Below are positions 33,237 through 42,948 of a DNA stretch of 53,582 nt, piece after piece; the first letter of the stretch is position 1, and every line of letters starts with the position of its first letter. Source of the DNA: an uncultured Clostridia bacterium (lineage in GTDB: Bacteria > Bacillota > Clostridia > TANB77 > CAG-508); NCBI GenBank assembly GCA_947625895.1, contig CANQPZ010000004.1, forward strand, positions 1-53,582. Direction: 5' to 3'. The notes under the pieces were generated by a model. The model worked only from the letters and a program-made list of their open reading frames with translations, was not told where the DNA came from and did no database searches. Made by a program: the position numbers and the translations under genes.

Positions 33237-33815
33237 TTATCTTGGATTTTTTCTTCTATCAGCAAAATCTATAGTAGTATTTTGTCTTGTTAGTAGATCA
33301 ACTTCGAAAAATGATCTCTTTTTATATCCTAAAATTTGAGCAAGTATATTATTAGGAAATTGCTGAATTAGAGCATTATAATTTCTTGTTGTTCCATTAT
33401 AATATCTTCTTGCAAGTTCTATTTCTTCTTCAACTTTTGTTAAAGCTTGTTGAAATTGAAGAAAATTTTCTGAAGCTTTTAAATTAGGATAATTTTCAAC
33501 AGTTAAAACTACATCTTTGATTAATGCTGAAAATTTATCTTCTTCTTTCTGTCTGTTTGATACAGTCATTTTTTCAGATAAATTTGTTCTCATTTTTGTT
33601 ATATCTTCCAAAGTTGTTTTTTCGTAATTTGTATATCCTTTTACTACTTCTTCAAGGTTTGGAATCAAGTCAAATCTCTTTTTCAACACTGCATCAACAT
33701 CACTAAAAGCTTCAATATTCATATTACTTGCTTTTACAATTTTGTTGAAAATAAAAATTACGTAACCTACTAAACATAGTAACAAAATCATTATTACAAT
33801 TGTAACTGGTGACAT
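33237..33815 (-). CDS. lemA: LemA family protein
   Basis: About 192 residues. N-terminal membrane segment (about 3-22), then the LemA helical domain: NIEAFSDVDAVLKKRFDLIPNLEEVVKGY, ENYPNLKASENFLQFQQALTKVEEEIELARRYYNGTTRNYN and the C-terminal RSFFEVDL. LemA proteins are membrane-attached helical-bundle proteins of unclear function, often next to DUF2207 or TPM-domain genes. I chose ATG 33813-33815 with AAGGAA about eight bases upstream; an upstream TTG is less likely. It precedes DUF2207 by 13 bases, with a promoter at 33849-33877. Confidence 0.93.
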   Translation of the reverse strand: MSPVTIVIMILLLCLVGYVIFIFNKIVKASNMNIEAFSDVDAVLKKRFDLIPNLEEVVKGYTNYEKTTLEDITKMRTNLSEKMTVSNRQKEEDKFSALIKDVVLTVENYPNLKASENFLQFQQALTKVEEEIELARRYYNGTTRNYNALIQQFPNNILAQILGYKKRSFFEVDLLTRQNTTIDFADRRKNPR

Positions 33816-33848
33816 TTTCTTCTTCCTTTCCCTAAGCAATTTTAAATA

Positions 33849-33877
33849 ATTATATATTTAAATATTCAATATTTCAA
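33849..33877 (-). promoter_or_regulatory. Sigma-A promoter of the lemA operon
   Basis: Minus strand: TTGAAA (33872-33877), 17-base spacer, TATAAT (33849-33854), about 35 bases before the LemA start. Confidence 0.78.
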
Positions 33878-33903
33878 TAAAAAATTACTAGTATTTTTTA
33901 TTG

Positions 33904-35775
33904 TTAAAAAGAGGGTTCTGCTTCTGCTTCTTCTTCATCAAATTGAGAGTTATAAAGTGTTGCATAAAATCCATTTTTTTCAAGTAGTTCTTCATGTTTT
34001 CCTTGCTCGACTATATCTCCTTCATTGATTACTAATATTTTATCTGCATTTTTTATTGTAGATAATCTATGTGCAATAATAAAACTTGTTCTTCCTTTCA
34101 TCAAATTATCCATAGCTGATTGAATTTGGATTTCAGTTCTTGTGTCAATTGAGCTTGTTGCTTCATCTAAAATTAAAATTTGAGGATCTGCTAGTATAAC
34201 ACGTGCTATAGTCAATAGTTGCTTTTGACCAGCTGAAATATTACTTGTTTCCTCATCTAAAATCATATCATAAGAATTTGGAAGTGTTTTTATAAAATGA
34301 TGTACGTGTGCCGCTTTTGCAGCATTTATAACTTCATCATCAGTAGCATCTGGTCTACCGTATTTTATGTTTTCTTTTATTGAGCCACTAAATAGCCATG
34401 TATCTTGTAATACCATTCCAAAATGTTGTCTTAGATCTCCTCTATTAAAATCTTTAATATTATATCCATCTATAGTTATTTTTCCATCATTTAAATCATA
34501 AAATCTCATTAATAATTTGACAAGAGTAGTTTTTCCAGCGCCAGTAGGTCCAACTATAGCAATCTTTTGACCATCTTTAATGTCAGCAGAAAAGTCTTTG
34601 ATTACTATCCTGTCTTCATCATATCCAAATTTAACATGTTCGAATTTAATATTTCCTGTTAATTTTGAAACAGCAACTGGATTTTTGATAACTTCCTTTT
34701 CTTCATCTTGTTCTAAAAATCCTATTACTCTTTCTGCTGCAGCTATCATTGTTTGAATTTGAACCATTACTTGTGCAATTTGACCAAGTGGCTGTGTAAA
34801 TTGCTTATTATATGTGATAAATGATTGTATATCACCTACCTGGATTTTTCCTTGAATTGTATAGTATCCACCTATAATAGCAATTGCAACATATCCTAAA
34901 TTACTTATAAAATTCATGACTGGATACATGAAGCCACCCATAAATTGTGATTTCCATCCAACACTATATAATTCATCATTTTGTTTTTTAAATTCTTCAA
35001 TTGCTTTTTCTTCTTCATTAAAAGCTTTTATAATTTGCTGTCCACTATAACTTTCTTCAACTTTTCCATTGACTATTCCTAAATCTTCTTGCTGTGCCTT
35101 AAAGTATTTTTGAGATTTATTAACTATAAATCTTAATGCAAATACTGATATAGGAAGTATCAATAGAGAAATGAATGTAATTTCAACATTTATTGAGAAC
35201 ATCATAAATAATATTCCAATTACAGTAAATACTGCTCTAATTATTTCTGTAATACTTTGATTGAAATATTGTCCAAATGTATCAATATCATTTGTTACTA
35301 TTGATAAGACTTCTCCTTTTGTTTTCTTATCATAAAAGTTCATTGGTAATTTATGAAATTTTTTTGATAAATCATCTCTCATCTTATATGTCATTTTTTG
35401 TGCTATTTGTGTCATAACTAATGCTTGAATTAATGAGAACAAAGCACTTATAAGATATAAAATAACCAATGTTAATAAAATTTTAACTATTTTTCCAAAA
35501 TCAATTCCACCAGTTCCATAAATTTTTCCAACAATACCATTATATATTTCAGTGGTTGCATTACCTAAAATTTTAGGACCGACTATTGTGAATACTGTAC
35601 TTGCAATTGCGAAAACGAAAACAATAATTAATGGAAGTTTATATTTTGACAAATATAATGAAAATAATTTTTTTAATGTTCCTTTTGTATCTTTTGCTTT
35701 TTCTGCAACTCTATTTCTTCCTCCGTTTTTTCTCTTAAATCCTTGCACATTAGCTTTTTCTTTATTTTCCATCAT
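33904..35775 (-). CDS. ABC exporter half-transporter, subunit 2
   Basis: 623 residues. Six-helix exporter membrane domain (about 45-345), then a nucleotide-binding domain with Walker A GPTGAGKTT near residue 410, signature NISAGQKQLL, Walker B QILILDEATSSID with the catalytic Glu, and H-loop FIIAHRLST. Start overlaps the end of the partner gene by 14 bases. It keeps the catalytic Glu that the partner lacks, so the pair should be a heterodimer with one full and one weakened ATP site, as in many multidrug/lipid exporters of Bacillota. Acidic Glu/Ala tail. Substrate cannot be read from sequence. Confidence 0.93.
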   Translation of the reverse strand: MMENKEKANVQGFKRKNGGRNRVAEKAKDTKGTLKKLFSLYLSKYKLPLIIVFVFAIASTVFTIVGPKILGNATTEIYNGIVGKIYGTGGIDFGKIVKILLTLVILYLISALFSLIQALVMTQIAQKMTYKMRDDLSKKFHKLPMNFYDKKTKGEVLSIVTNDIDTFGQYFNQSITEIIRAVFTVIGILFMMFSINVEITFISLLILPISVFALRFIVNKSQKYFKAQQEDLGIVNGKVEESYSGQQIIKAFNEEEKAIEEFKKQNDELYSVGWKSQFMGGFMYPVMNFISNLGYVAIAIIGGYYTIQGKIQVGDIQSFITYNKQFTQPLGQIAQVMVQIQTMIAAAERVIGFLEQDEEKEVIKNPVAVSKLTGNIKFEHVKFGYDEDRIVIKDFSADIKDGQKIAIVGPTGAGKTTLVKLLMRFYDLNDGKITIDGYNIKDFNRGDLRQHFGMVLQDTWLFSGSIKENIKYGRPDATDDEVINAAKAAHVHHFIKTLPNSYDMILDEETSNISAGQKQLLTIARVILADPQILILDEATSSIDTRTEIQIQSAMDNLMKGRTSFIIAHRLSTIKNADKILVINEGDIVEQGKHEELLEKNGFYATLYNSQFDEEEAEAEPSF

Positions 35776-38047
35776 TTGTTTTCACTTCCTCTCCATTTCT
35801 AGATAGCTCTTCTTCTGTTAGTTGAGATAAAGCAATTTGTCTGTATGTATCACATGTTTTCATTAATTCTCCATGTGTTCCAATTCCTACAATTTTTCCT
35901 TCATCTAATGTTATAATTTGATCTGCATTTAAAACTGTATTTATTCTTTGTGCAACTATAATAACGGTTTTATCTTTAGTCACATCTTTTAAATCTTCTC
36001 TTAATTTTGCATCTGTTTTATAATCTAATGCTGAGAAACTATCATCAAAAACATATATTTCCGGGTCAGAAGCTATTGCTCTTGCAATTGACAATCTTTG
36101 TTTTTGTCCTCCAGAAACATTAGTACCTCCTTGAGAAATTGGAGACTTATATTTTTCTGGTTTTTCCTCGATAAATTCTGAAGCTTGTGCAATTCTTGCA
36201 GCTTCATACATTTTTTTATCACTCATTTTTTGATTAGAAAATTTTATATTTGATTCTATTGTTCCTGAAAACAACACTCCTTTTTGCGGTACAAAACCTA
36301 TCGCATTTCTTAAATCTTTTTGAGCAAGATCCTTTACATTAACACCATCAACACATAATTCTCCACCAGTAACATCATAAAATCTCGGAATTAAATTAAC
36401 TACTGTTGATTTTCCACTACCAGTACTTCCAATAATAGCTGTTGTTTGTCCAGGTTTTGCAGTAAAGTTTATGTCTGTCAATATTTCTATATCTGCATCT
36501 GGATATCTAAATGAAACATTTTTAAATTCAACAAGACCTTTCTTAGATGAATCTAATTTTTTAGTTTTTTCTTTATCTTTTACAACTACTTCTTTGTCTA
36601 ATATTTCGTTTATTCTTCTAGCAGAAATCATTGCTCTTGGAAGCATTACAGAAACAGCAGAAACCATTAAGAATGCCATAACAATTTGCATTGTGTATTG
36701 CATAATAGCCATCATATCTCCAACTTGCATACTGCCTGAATCAATATTATGTCCTGCGACCCAAATTATTAATACCATAATTGAGTTCATAAGCAATGTT
36801 AACAATGGCATCATGAATGACATAACTCTATTTACAAATATATTTACTTTAGTTAAATCAATATTAGCTTTATCAAATCTTTCTTCTTCCAATTTTTCTT
36901 TATGGAACGCTCTTATAACAGGTAATCCTGTAAGGATTTCTCTTGCAACAAGATTTACTCTATCAATTAATTCTTGTAACTTCTTAAATTTAGGCATTGC
37001 TACTATAAATAGTATTAAAACACAAACTAGAATGCATGCTATTGCGAAACCAATTATCCAGATCATAGATTTATTACTTTTTGTAATTACTCTAATTAAT
37101 CCACCAATTCCCATAATAGGAGCAAATATTATTGTTCTAAATAGCATTTGTATCATGCCTTGTATTTGTTGAATATCATTTGTACTTCTTGTAATTAATG
37201 TGGCTGTTGAAAAATCTTTGAATTCCTTATTTGAATAACTTAGAACTTTCTTGAATATCTGCTCTCTTAAGTCTCTTGCTAGTCTACAAGCAAGTCCTGA
37301 TGCAAAGAACATAACGATTACACCTGAAATCATAACAAGTAAAGCAACACCTAGCATTTCTAGACCTGACTTCCAAATATAGTCACTTTGCATTTTGTTT
37401 AGGTCCATTCCTATTGATTGATATTCAGCTTTTACTGCTACCACTCCAGCCTGATCAACCATTCCTCCAACACTATTGTCAATCAGTTTTTCAAAGGCAG
37501 CAATAAGTTCTTTTCTCTTAGAGTCGGGCATATGTCTTACAATCTCTATTAGTGTGCTATTACTTAAAACCTTTGTATTTTCTTCAGGCATTAATGATAA
37601 AACATATTGTTTCATTAATTCTACTTGATCTGGAGATGTTTGTATAAAATAAAACATAATAAGTGGTTTTGCAATAATGTTTTTTAATTTTTCCTTATCT
37701 TTCTTTGATATTTTGTTTAAAACATATATATCTTCATTTTCTATGGCAGGATATTTTTTTACATAATAATTATATTCATCTTGCGATAATCCTCTTTTTG
37801 AAACAAGTGTGTAATTACTTAATATGTATTCATCTTCTTCAGTAGCAAGAAGTATATCATCTAACGCACTTTCTCTAATTACAACAGGTACGCAACTTTC
37901 TATTCCGTTTTGTTGAATACCTATATTAACTATTTTAGATGTATAATCAGGCAATGAAAGTTCAGTCATAGCCTGAATGATTAAAAAGATTATAATAATT
38001 ATTATAGACTTCCACGAATTCCTTGCTTTAGATAAAAGTTTTAACAT
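35762..38047 (-). CDS. ABC exporter half-transporter, subunit 1 (degenerate ATP site)
   Basis: 761 residues, longer than usual because a soluble stretch of about 190 residues (about 40-230) stands between membrane helices 1 and 2, outside the cell by topology. The remaining membrane domain is followed by a nucleotide-binding domain with Walker A GSTGSGKST near 539, signature NVSGGQKQRLS and Walker B EIYVFDDSFSALD, where Asp replaces the catalytic Glu. The H-loop is changed as well: IIVAQRINT has Gln in place of His. These changes mark the non-catalytic partner of a heterodimeric exporter. Promoter at 38089-38117. Confidence 0.93.
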   Translation of the reverse strand: MLKLLSKARNSWKSIIIIIIFLIIQAMTELSLPDYTSKIVNIGIQQNGIESCVPVVIRESALDDILLATEEDEYILSNYTLVSKRGLSQDEYNYYVKKYPAIENEDIYVLNKISKKDKEKLKNIIAKPLIMFYFIQTSPDQVELMKQYVLSLMPEENTKVLSNSTLIEIVRHMPDSKRKELIAAFEKLIDNSVGGMVDQAGVVAVKAEYQSIGMDLNKMQSDYIWKSGLEMLGVALLVMISGVIVMFFASGLACRLARDLREQIFKKVLSYSNKEFKDFSTATLITRSTNDIQQIQGMIQMLFRTIIFAPIMGIGGLIRVITKSNKSMIWIIGFAIACILVCVLILFIVAMPKFKKLQELIDRVNLVAREILTGLPVIRAFHKEKLEEERFDKANIDLTKVNIFVNRVMSFMMPLLTLLMNSIMVLIIWVAGHNIDSGSMQVGDMMAIMQYTMQIVMAFLMVSAVSVMLPRAMISARRINEILDKEVVVKDKEKTKKLDSSKKGLVEFKNVSFRYPDADIEILTDINFTAKPGQTTAIIGSTGSGKSTVVNLIPRFYDVTGGELCVDGVNVKDLAQKDLRNAIGFVPQKGVLFSGTIESNIKFSNQKMSDKKMYEAARIAQASEFIEEKPEKYKSPISQGGTNVSGGQKQRLSIARAIASDPEIYVFDDSFSALDYKTDAKLREDLKDVTKDKTVIIVAQRINTVLNADQIITLDEGKIVGIGTHGELMKTCDTYRQIALSQLTEEELSRNGEEVKTNDGK

Positions 38048-38088
38048 TTATTTTTTCGACCTTTCAATAAATATTATATACATTTTTA

Positions 38089-38117
38089 ATTCTATTTTAG
38101 TTATTAAAATATGTCAA
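38089..38117 (-). promoter_or_regulatory. Sigma-A promoter of the ABC exporter operon
   Basis: Minus strand: TTGACA (38112-38117), 17-base spacer, TAGAAT (38089-38094), about 40 bases before the first exporter gene. Confidence 0.78.
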
Positions 38118-38125
38118 TTACCATA

Positions 38126-38156
38126 TAAAAAAAGATAGACAAAAGTCTATCTTTTT
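38126..38156 (-). terminator. Rho-independent terminator after the 400-residue gene
   Basis: Twelve-base perfect stem (38129-38140 with 38145-38156), core GATAGAC/GTCTATC, four-base loop, T run on the minus strand. Confidence 0.9.
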
Positions 38157-38171
38157 ACTTATTATTTACTA

Positions 38172-39374
38172 TTATTTTTCTTGAACATTTTCTTGATATT
38201 TTGAAATATCTGAAACTTTTAGTGCAAAGTATGGTAAGTCTTTGTCTCCTTCTTTTACAAACATTACAAAATCGTTATCTAAATAAAAGTTTCTTGGTTC
38301 TATCTCTCTTACTTCAGGAGCCAAGGCTGTTGTTTCAACCATTTCAACTAATGCTTCACTCTTTATTTCTCCACCTTTATTATTAAGTTCTAATTGTATT
38401 GTTTGAATAGCTTGTTCAATACGACAATTTTTATTTTCAGAATTTAAAAAATCCTTATTTTTTAATTCTTCATATTCTTTTGTCAAATCAATATTCAAGT
38501 TAGGTATTTTTATTTTATCAAGATATTGCATTTGTTTGTCGCCATCAAAATTTTCTGATTCTTCATTTATACTATTATAAATAGAATTAAATGTATTTCC
38601 TTCAAAACCTTTTGCAAATATAACTTTGTCTCCTTCTTGTGTATTAACTGAAATTGCGAATTTATCATCAGACTCATAGTATAATACATCAACTTGCTCC
38701 ATTATATCATTGCCATTTTCTGTATCTTCATCTATTCCAAAATATTCTACATTTTCATATTTGTCTCCAAAATCACCTTTATCTAAAATTTCAAATTCTT
38801 TTATGAAATTAAATTTTCTTTTTAACATAGAATAAAAAATATAATGTGTTTTGTCTAAATCCTCACTTTTCCATTCATCCCAGTCTTCATCTTCATCTAT
38901 AATGTCTGAAGTTTCATCAAATTTATCTTTTATTCCTTTTAATATTTCATCTTTTAGTTCATTTGATTTAATTCCATAATTTTTATAATATAAGTCTTCT
39001 GAAATATCTTCTTCTTTAAAAATTTCATTATTTAAGTTTTCTAAATAATCAGGTTCATCACCATCAATAAATTCAACATCTTTTTTTACTACGTCGTCTA
39101 TCATATCATTCCAAACTAATTGAAATGTTGGACACCAAGCTGTATCTGTATAAACAGTATCATCCATTGTTGGTACAACTTCCAAATCGTCAGATTCTTT
39201 AATAGACTCTTCTGATTCTTCTTCAGGAGTGATTTGGTGTTCACTAATTTTTTCATCAACTTTCTTATTATCTCTCATGGCAAAACATAGTACAATAGCA
39301 ACTACTATTGCTATTATAACAAAAACTACCATTGTGATAATTAAGCCTTTACTTTGTTTTTTATTTTCTTCCAT
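38172..39374 (-). CDS. Membrane-anchored extracellular protein, serpin-like C-terminus possible
   Basis: 400 residues. One membrane segment (about 10-31), an acidic linker, then a secreted domain rich in acidic residues. The last 60 residues (GGEIKSEALVEMVETTALAP, then IEPRNFYLDNDFVMFVKEGD and PYFALKVSDI) are reminiscent of the serpin reactive-loop hinge and the final strand region of serpins (P-x-x-F-x-A-D-R-P-F). The N-terminal part does not show serpin motifs by eye, so this is only a possibility. Good ribosome site (AAGGAG). It lies behind rny with a terminator between them. No other family recognised. Confidence 0.7.
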   Translation of the reverse strand: MEENKKQSKGLIITMVVFVIIAIVVAIVLCFAMRDNKKVDEKISEHQITPEEESEESIKESDDLEVVPTMDDTVYTDTAWCPTFQLVWNDMIDDVVKKDVEFIDGDEPDYLENLNNEIFKEEDISEDLYYKNYGIKSNELKDEILKGIKDKFDETSDIIDEDEDWDEWKSEDLDKTHYIFYSMLKRKFNFIKEFEILDKGDFGDKYENVEYFGIDEDTENGNDIMEQVDVLYYESDDKFAISVNTQEGDKVIFAKGFEGNTFNSIYNSINEESENFDGDKQMQYLDKIKIPNLNIDLTKEYEELKNKDFLNSENKNCRIEQAIQTIQLELNNKGGEIKSEALVEMVETTALAPEVREIEPRNFYLDNDFVMFVKEGDKDLPYFALKVSDISKYQENVQEK

Positions 39375-39403
39375 TTTTTCTCCTTTTCTTTAGTTATTTT
39401 TTA

Positions 39404-39440
39404 TAAAAAAGTTCCTTCGATTTTGTTCGAAGGAACTTTT
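39404..39440 (-). terminator. Rho-independent terminator after rny
   Basis: Fourteen-base perfect stem (39407-39420 with 39427-39440), core GTTCCTTCGA/TCGAAGGAAC, six-base loop, T run on the minus strand. Confidence 0.92.
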
Positions 39441-39442
39441 TA

Positions 39443-40987
39443 TTATTTAGCATATTCAATAGCTCTAGTTTCACGTATTACGTTAACTTTAATTTGTCCT
39501 GGATATTCCATTTCAGATTCAACCTTTTTAGCAACATCTCTTGCCATTATAGTCATTTCACTATCTGAAATTTTTTCAGGTTTTACAATTAATCTTACTT
39601 CTCTACCTGCTTGGATTGCAAATGATTTTTCAACTCCATCAAATGAATCTGCAATTTCCTCAAGTTTTTGCAATCTCTTAATATATGTTTCTAATGTTTC
39701 TCTTCTAGCACCAGGTCTTGAAGCAGAAATTGCATCTGCAGCTTGAATTAAAACTGCTTCTAAAGTTTTAGGTTCTACATCTCCATGGTGAGCTTCAACA
39801 GCATTAATTACTAAATCATTTTCTTTATAACGTTTTAGTACATCAACACCAATTTCAACATGTGTTCCTTCCATATCGTGATCTAATGCTTTTCCTATAT
39901 CATGAAGTAAGCCAGCTCTTCTTGCAATTTTAGGATCTATTCCTAATTCTTCTGCCATTATTCTAGCTAAGTTTGAAACTTCTATAGAGTGATTTAAAAC
40001 ATTTTGTCCATAACTTGTTCTATATTTCAATTTTCCAATTAATTTTACAACATCTGGATGTAAACCATTTACACCAGTTTCTAAAACAGCTCTTTCTCCT
40101 TCTTCTTTAATAGTTTCTTCGACTTCTTCTTTAGCCTTTTCAACCATTTCTTCTATTTTAGCAGGATGAATTCTTCCATCTTCTAATAGTTTTTCAAGAG
40201 CAATTCTAGCAACTTCTCTTCTTAGTGGATCAAATCCTGAAATAATAACAGCTTCAGGTGTATCATCAATAATTAAATCAATTCCAGTTAAAGTTTCAAG
40301 AGTTTTTATGTTTCTACCCTCTCTACCTATAATTCTTCCCTTCATTTCATCATTTGGTAAAGATACAACAGATACTGTAGTTTCAGAGGTGTGATCAGCT
40401 GCACATTTTTGTATTGCATAACTAATCACTTCTTTAGCTAATTTATTAGAGTCTTCTTTTAATTTATTTTCATATTCTCTAATTATGTTAGCTTTTTCAG
40501 GTATTATTTCTCCTTCTAAAGAATCTAATAATTGTTTCTTAGCTTCGTCAACAGTTAATCCTGATATACGTTGTAATTCTTCTAATTCTTGTTTTTTGCT
40601 TTCTTCTAATTCTTGTCTAACATTTTCTGTCTCAGTGATTTTTTTATCTAGTTCTTTTTCTCTGTTTTCTAAAGATTCTACTCTTTTATCAAGATTTTCT
40701 TCCTTTTGAATTAATCTTTTTTCTTGTTGTCCTACTTCAGCTCTTCTCTCTTTAATCTCTTGATCCAAATCGTTTCTAAGTTTAAGCATCTCTTCTTTAG
40801 CTTTAAATATTTCTTCTTTTTTAGTATTTTCTGCTTCTATTTTTACATTTTCAAGTAATCTTTTAGCTTCATTTTCGGCACTTTTAATTTTAGATTCAGC
40901 AATCTTTTTTCTGATTGCTATTCCCATAGGTATGAATACTGCCGCTGAGATTAAGAGAGTAATTATAACAACAATTACGTTATTCAT
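39443..40987 (-). CDS. rny: Ribonuclease Y
   Basis: About 514 residues, matching the family length. N-terminal membrane anchor (about 3-22), long coiled coil (about 25-190), a KH domain with [15 protein letters not shown] near 225, and an HD domain with the metal-binding [12 protein letters not shown] near 361 and VEAHHGD. RNase Y is the membrane-bound endonuclease that starts mRNA decay in many Bacillota. I start at ATG 40985-40987 ([12 protein letters not shown]) with GAGGT upstream; earlier in-frame starts would add a non-family leader. Own promoter at 41069-41097 and terminator at 39404. Confidence 0.97.
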   Translation of the reverse strand: MNNVIVVIITLLISAAVFIPMGIAIRKKIAESKIKSAENEAKRLLENVKIEAENTKKEEIFKAKEEMLKLRNDLDQEIKERRAEVGQQEKRLIQKEENLDKRVESLENREKELDKKITETENVRQELEESKKQELEELQRISGLTVDEAKKQLLDSLEGEIIPEKANIIREYENKLKEDSNKLAKEVISYAIQKCAADHTSETTVSVVSLPNDEMKGRIIGREGRNIKTLETLTGIDLIIDDTPEAVIISGFDPLRREVARIALEKLLEDGRIHPAKIEEMVEKAKEEVEETIKEEGERAVLETGVNGLHPDVVKLIGKLKYRTSYGQNVLNHSIEVSNLARIMAEELGIDPKIARRAGLLHDIGKALDHDMEGTHVEIGVDVLKRYKENDLVINAVEAHHGDVEPKTLEAVLIQAADAISASRPGARRETLETYIKRLQKLEEIADSFDGVEKSFAIQAGREVRLIVKPEKISDSEMTIMARDVAKKVESEMEYPGQIKVNVIRETRAIEYAK

Positions 40988-41068
40988 TATAATCAACCTC
41001 TTTTCTATTAATTTTTCAATGTTCATTAAATATATAAAATTCATTATATTTTTAATTTTTACACATCT

Positions 41069-41097
41069 ATTTTATATGGATTACGTAAATTTGTCAA
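41069..41097 (-). promoter_or_regulatory. Sigma-A promoter of rny
   Basis: Minus strand: TTGACA (41092-41097), 17-base spacer, TAAAAT (41069-41074). The transcript would have a 5' leader of about 75 bases. Confidence 0.8.
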
Positions 41098-41144
41098 GGA
41101 TTTGAGTCATTGCTTTTATCATTATTAGTACTTCTCTATTTAAC

Positions 41145-41178
41145 AAAAAAAGACTAATTGCTATATTTGCAATTAGTC
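41145..41178 (-). terminator. Rho-independent terminator after xerD
   Basis: Ten-base perfect stem GACTAATTGC/GCAATTAGTC (41152-41161 with 41169-41178), seven-base loop, T run on the minus strand. Confidence 0.9.
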
Positions 41179-41196
41179 AAAAATTATATTTAATTT

Positions 41197-42078
41197 TTAT
41201 GCTCTTGGATGAGCTTTATGATATACATTTTTTAATGAATCATCTTGAAATTGCATATACACTTGTGTTGATGAAATATCTGAATGACCTAACATCATTT
41301 GAATTGATTTTAAATCAGCTCCATTTTGTAATAAGTGTGTTGCAAAAGAATGTCTAAGTACATGTGGTGTAATGTCTTTTGTAATATGAGCTTGCTCTTT
41401 ATAATATTTAATAATTTTCCAAAATCCTTGTCTTGTTAATCTTTTTCCATTTACATTAACAAATAATGCAGTTTCGTCTTCACTCTTTATCATAACTGGT
41501 CTTGCATTTTTGATATATTCTTTTAATGCTTTTATTGACATTGCTCCTAATGGAATAGTTCTCTTTTTGTTTTCACTGTTACAAACAACATAAGATTTTT
41601 CAAAATTTACGTCTGAAATATTTAATGAAATAATCTCTGTAACTCTCATTCCTGTAGCATATGCAAATTCAAGCATTGCTTTGTCTCTAATTCCTTTTAA
41701 ATCTGCATCACTAGGTTGTTCTAATAACAATTCAACTTCATCAGATGATAAAATACTTGGAGCTTTTTTATCTATTTTTGGTGAAGGCATGCCTTCTGTT
41801 GGATCTTTTTTAACTTTTTTATTACGTAATAAGAATTGGTAAAAAGATCTTATTGAAGCTAAATTTCTTGATATTGTTGATGTCTTTTTTCCAATCTTTT
41901 TTAAATATTCTATATATTTCTTTATCTCTTGTTGATCTATTTTAGAATATGATAATCTTTCGTTATCTAAGTATTCTTGAAATTGAACAATATCTCTTCT
42001 ATAAGACTGTAATGTATTTTCAGACAACTTTTTATCATTCTCCAAAAATTCCAAGAAAAGTTTGATTTGTTTTTCCAT
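41197..42078 (-). CDS. xerD: Tyrosine recombinase XerD
   Basis: 293 residues, normal XerD length. N-terminal SAM-like core-binding domain (FLEFLENDKKLSENTLQSYRRD, 1-90) and catalytic domain with Arg in ATGMRVTEI (about 142), His-x-x-Arg in HVLRHSFATHL (about 238), His in MLGHSDISST and the nucleophile Tyr in TQVYMQF (about 273). With a partner it resolves chromosome dimers at dif. It lies downstream of spoIIM, a neighbourhood common in spore-forming Bacillota, and far from any mobile-element genes, so it is a housekeeping recombinase, not an integrase. GGGGGA six bases before the ATG. Confidence 0.95.
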   Translation of the reverse strand: MEKQIKLFLEFLENDKKLSENTLQSYRRDIVQFQEYLDNERLSYSKIDQQEIKKYIEYLKKIGKKTSTISRNLASIRSFYQFLLRNKKVKKDPTEGMPSPKIDKKAPSILSSDEVELLLEQPSDADLKGIRDKAMLEFAYATGMRVTEIISLNISDVNFEKSYVVCNSENKKRTIPLGAMSIKALKEYIKNARPVMIKSEDETALFVNVNGKRLTRQGFWKIIKYYKEQAHITKDITPHVLRHSFATHLLQNGADLKSIQMMLGHSDISSTQVYMQFQDDSLKNVYHKAHPRA

Positions 42079-42180
42079 TTATAGTCCCCCATTCCAAAAT
42101 ATCTTCAATATTATATAAAATATTTACATAAAGATTTTATGTATATTTTATATCAAAATATGCTTAAAAAGTAAATAGTT

Positions 42181-42789
42181 TTATAAATATTTTTTAAATA
42201 TATGTACTAGATTCGTTGATACGTATGACTCTGACAGTGAAGAAATTATGGAAACAAAAAAAGCAATAAACATAAAGATTGTAAATTTCATAATTTCAAA
42301 TTTTAAATTCTCTCTTTTGCCAATTATTGATCTCACAAAATTTACGCCAGATACTATCACAATAAACATCGCAACTATATATATTATATTATGTAAAATC
42401 ATCGAATTACAAATGAAAATTATGGCTCTTTTGGTATCTAGTGCTGCATATATTGCTGCTATTGTATAACCAATTGAAAATCCTTTTCGTATGATGACAT
42501 AATATGCTATTGGTATTCCTATTAAAGTAGTAGATAAGAGAGCTAATATAATTAATTCTTTAGTATTGCTATATATCGATTTTTTTAAAATTTCTAAACT
42601 ATCGATTTCATCTGTACCTTTCACTATTTCTATTTTTTCATCTATGTATGTCTTTACTTCTTCCTTTTGATTATTAGATGAATTATTAATTACTATAATA
42701 GAAATGATAATTCCTATTATAAAAATGCAAAATATTTTTATATATTCCATTATATTGTTAGAAAGATAATATTTTATATGTTGTTTCAT
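42181..42789 (-). CDS. spoIIM: Stage II sporulation protein M
   Basis: 202 residues with five hydrophobic segments (near 15-33, 73-97, 105-122, 127-150, 165-190). The family features are present: TLIGIPIAYYVIIRKGFSIGYTIAA and the SpoIIM-like ELIILALLSTT stretch. SpoIIM forms, with SpoIID and SpoIIP, the peptidoglycan machine that drives engulfment of the forespore. Together with the gene order spoIIM-xerD it suggests a spore-former or a descendant of one. AGGAGG six bases before the ATG. Single promoter not identified; a sporulation sigma-factor promoter could not be confirmed. Confidence 0.9.
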   Translation of the reverse strand: MKQHIKYYLSNNIMEYIKIFCIFIIGIIISIIVINNSSNNQKEEVKTYIDEKIEIVKGTDEIDSLEILKKSIYSNTKELIILALLSTTLIGIPIAYYVIIRKGFSIGYTIAAIYAALDTKRAIIFICNSMILHNIIYIVAMFIVIVSGVNFVRSIIGKRENLKFEIMKFTIFMFIAFFVSIISSLSESYVSTNLVHIFKKYL

Positions 42790-42876
42790 ATTTTCCTCCT
42801 AACAAATTAGTATTCAATAAAGCTACTAATTATGTATTTTTAATTTAGAATTTCAAAAATCATTTATTAATCAGCT

Positions 42877-42921
42877 AAAAAAGAAGTTATAATATGAACT
42901 GTACTCACATTATAACTTCTT
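42877..42921 (-). terminator. Rho-independent terminator after the 1746-residue gene
   Basis: Thirteen-base perfect stem (42881-42893 with 42909-42921), core AAGTTATAAT/ATTATAACTT, 15-base loop, short T run on the minus strand. Confidence 0.85.
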
Positions 42922-42948
42922 AGATAAATATTAAATTAATCAGAATAA

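Noticed and set aside
36471..37172. Plus-strand 233-codon frame
   Set aside because: It lies opposite the ABC exporter gene; the hydrophobic composition is the mirror of the exporter's coding strand.
38048..38171. Riboswitch-like leader before the ABC exporter
   Set aside because: The only hairpin is the terminator of the neighbouring gene; no conserved riboswitch core was recognised.
41197..42078. Phage or element integrase
   Set aside because: Size, motif set and position next to spoIIM fit chromosomal XerD, and no attachment site or phage genes are nearby.
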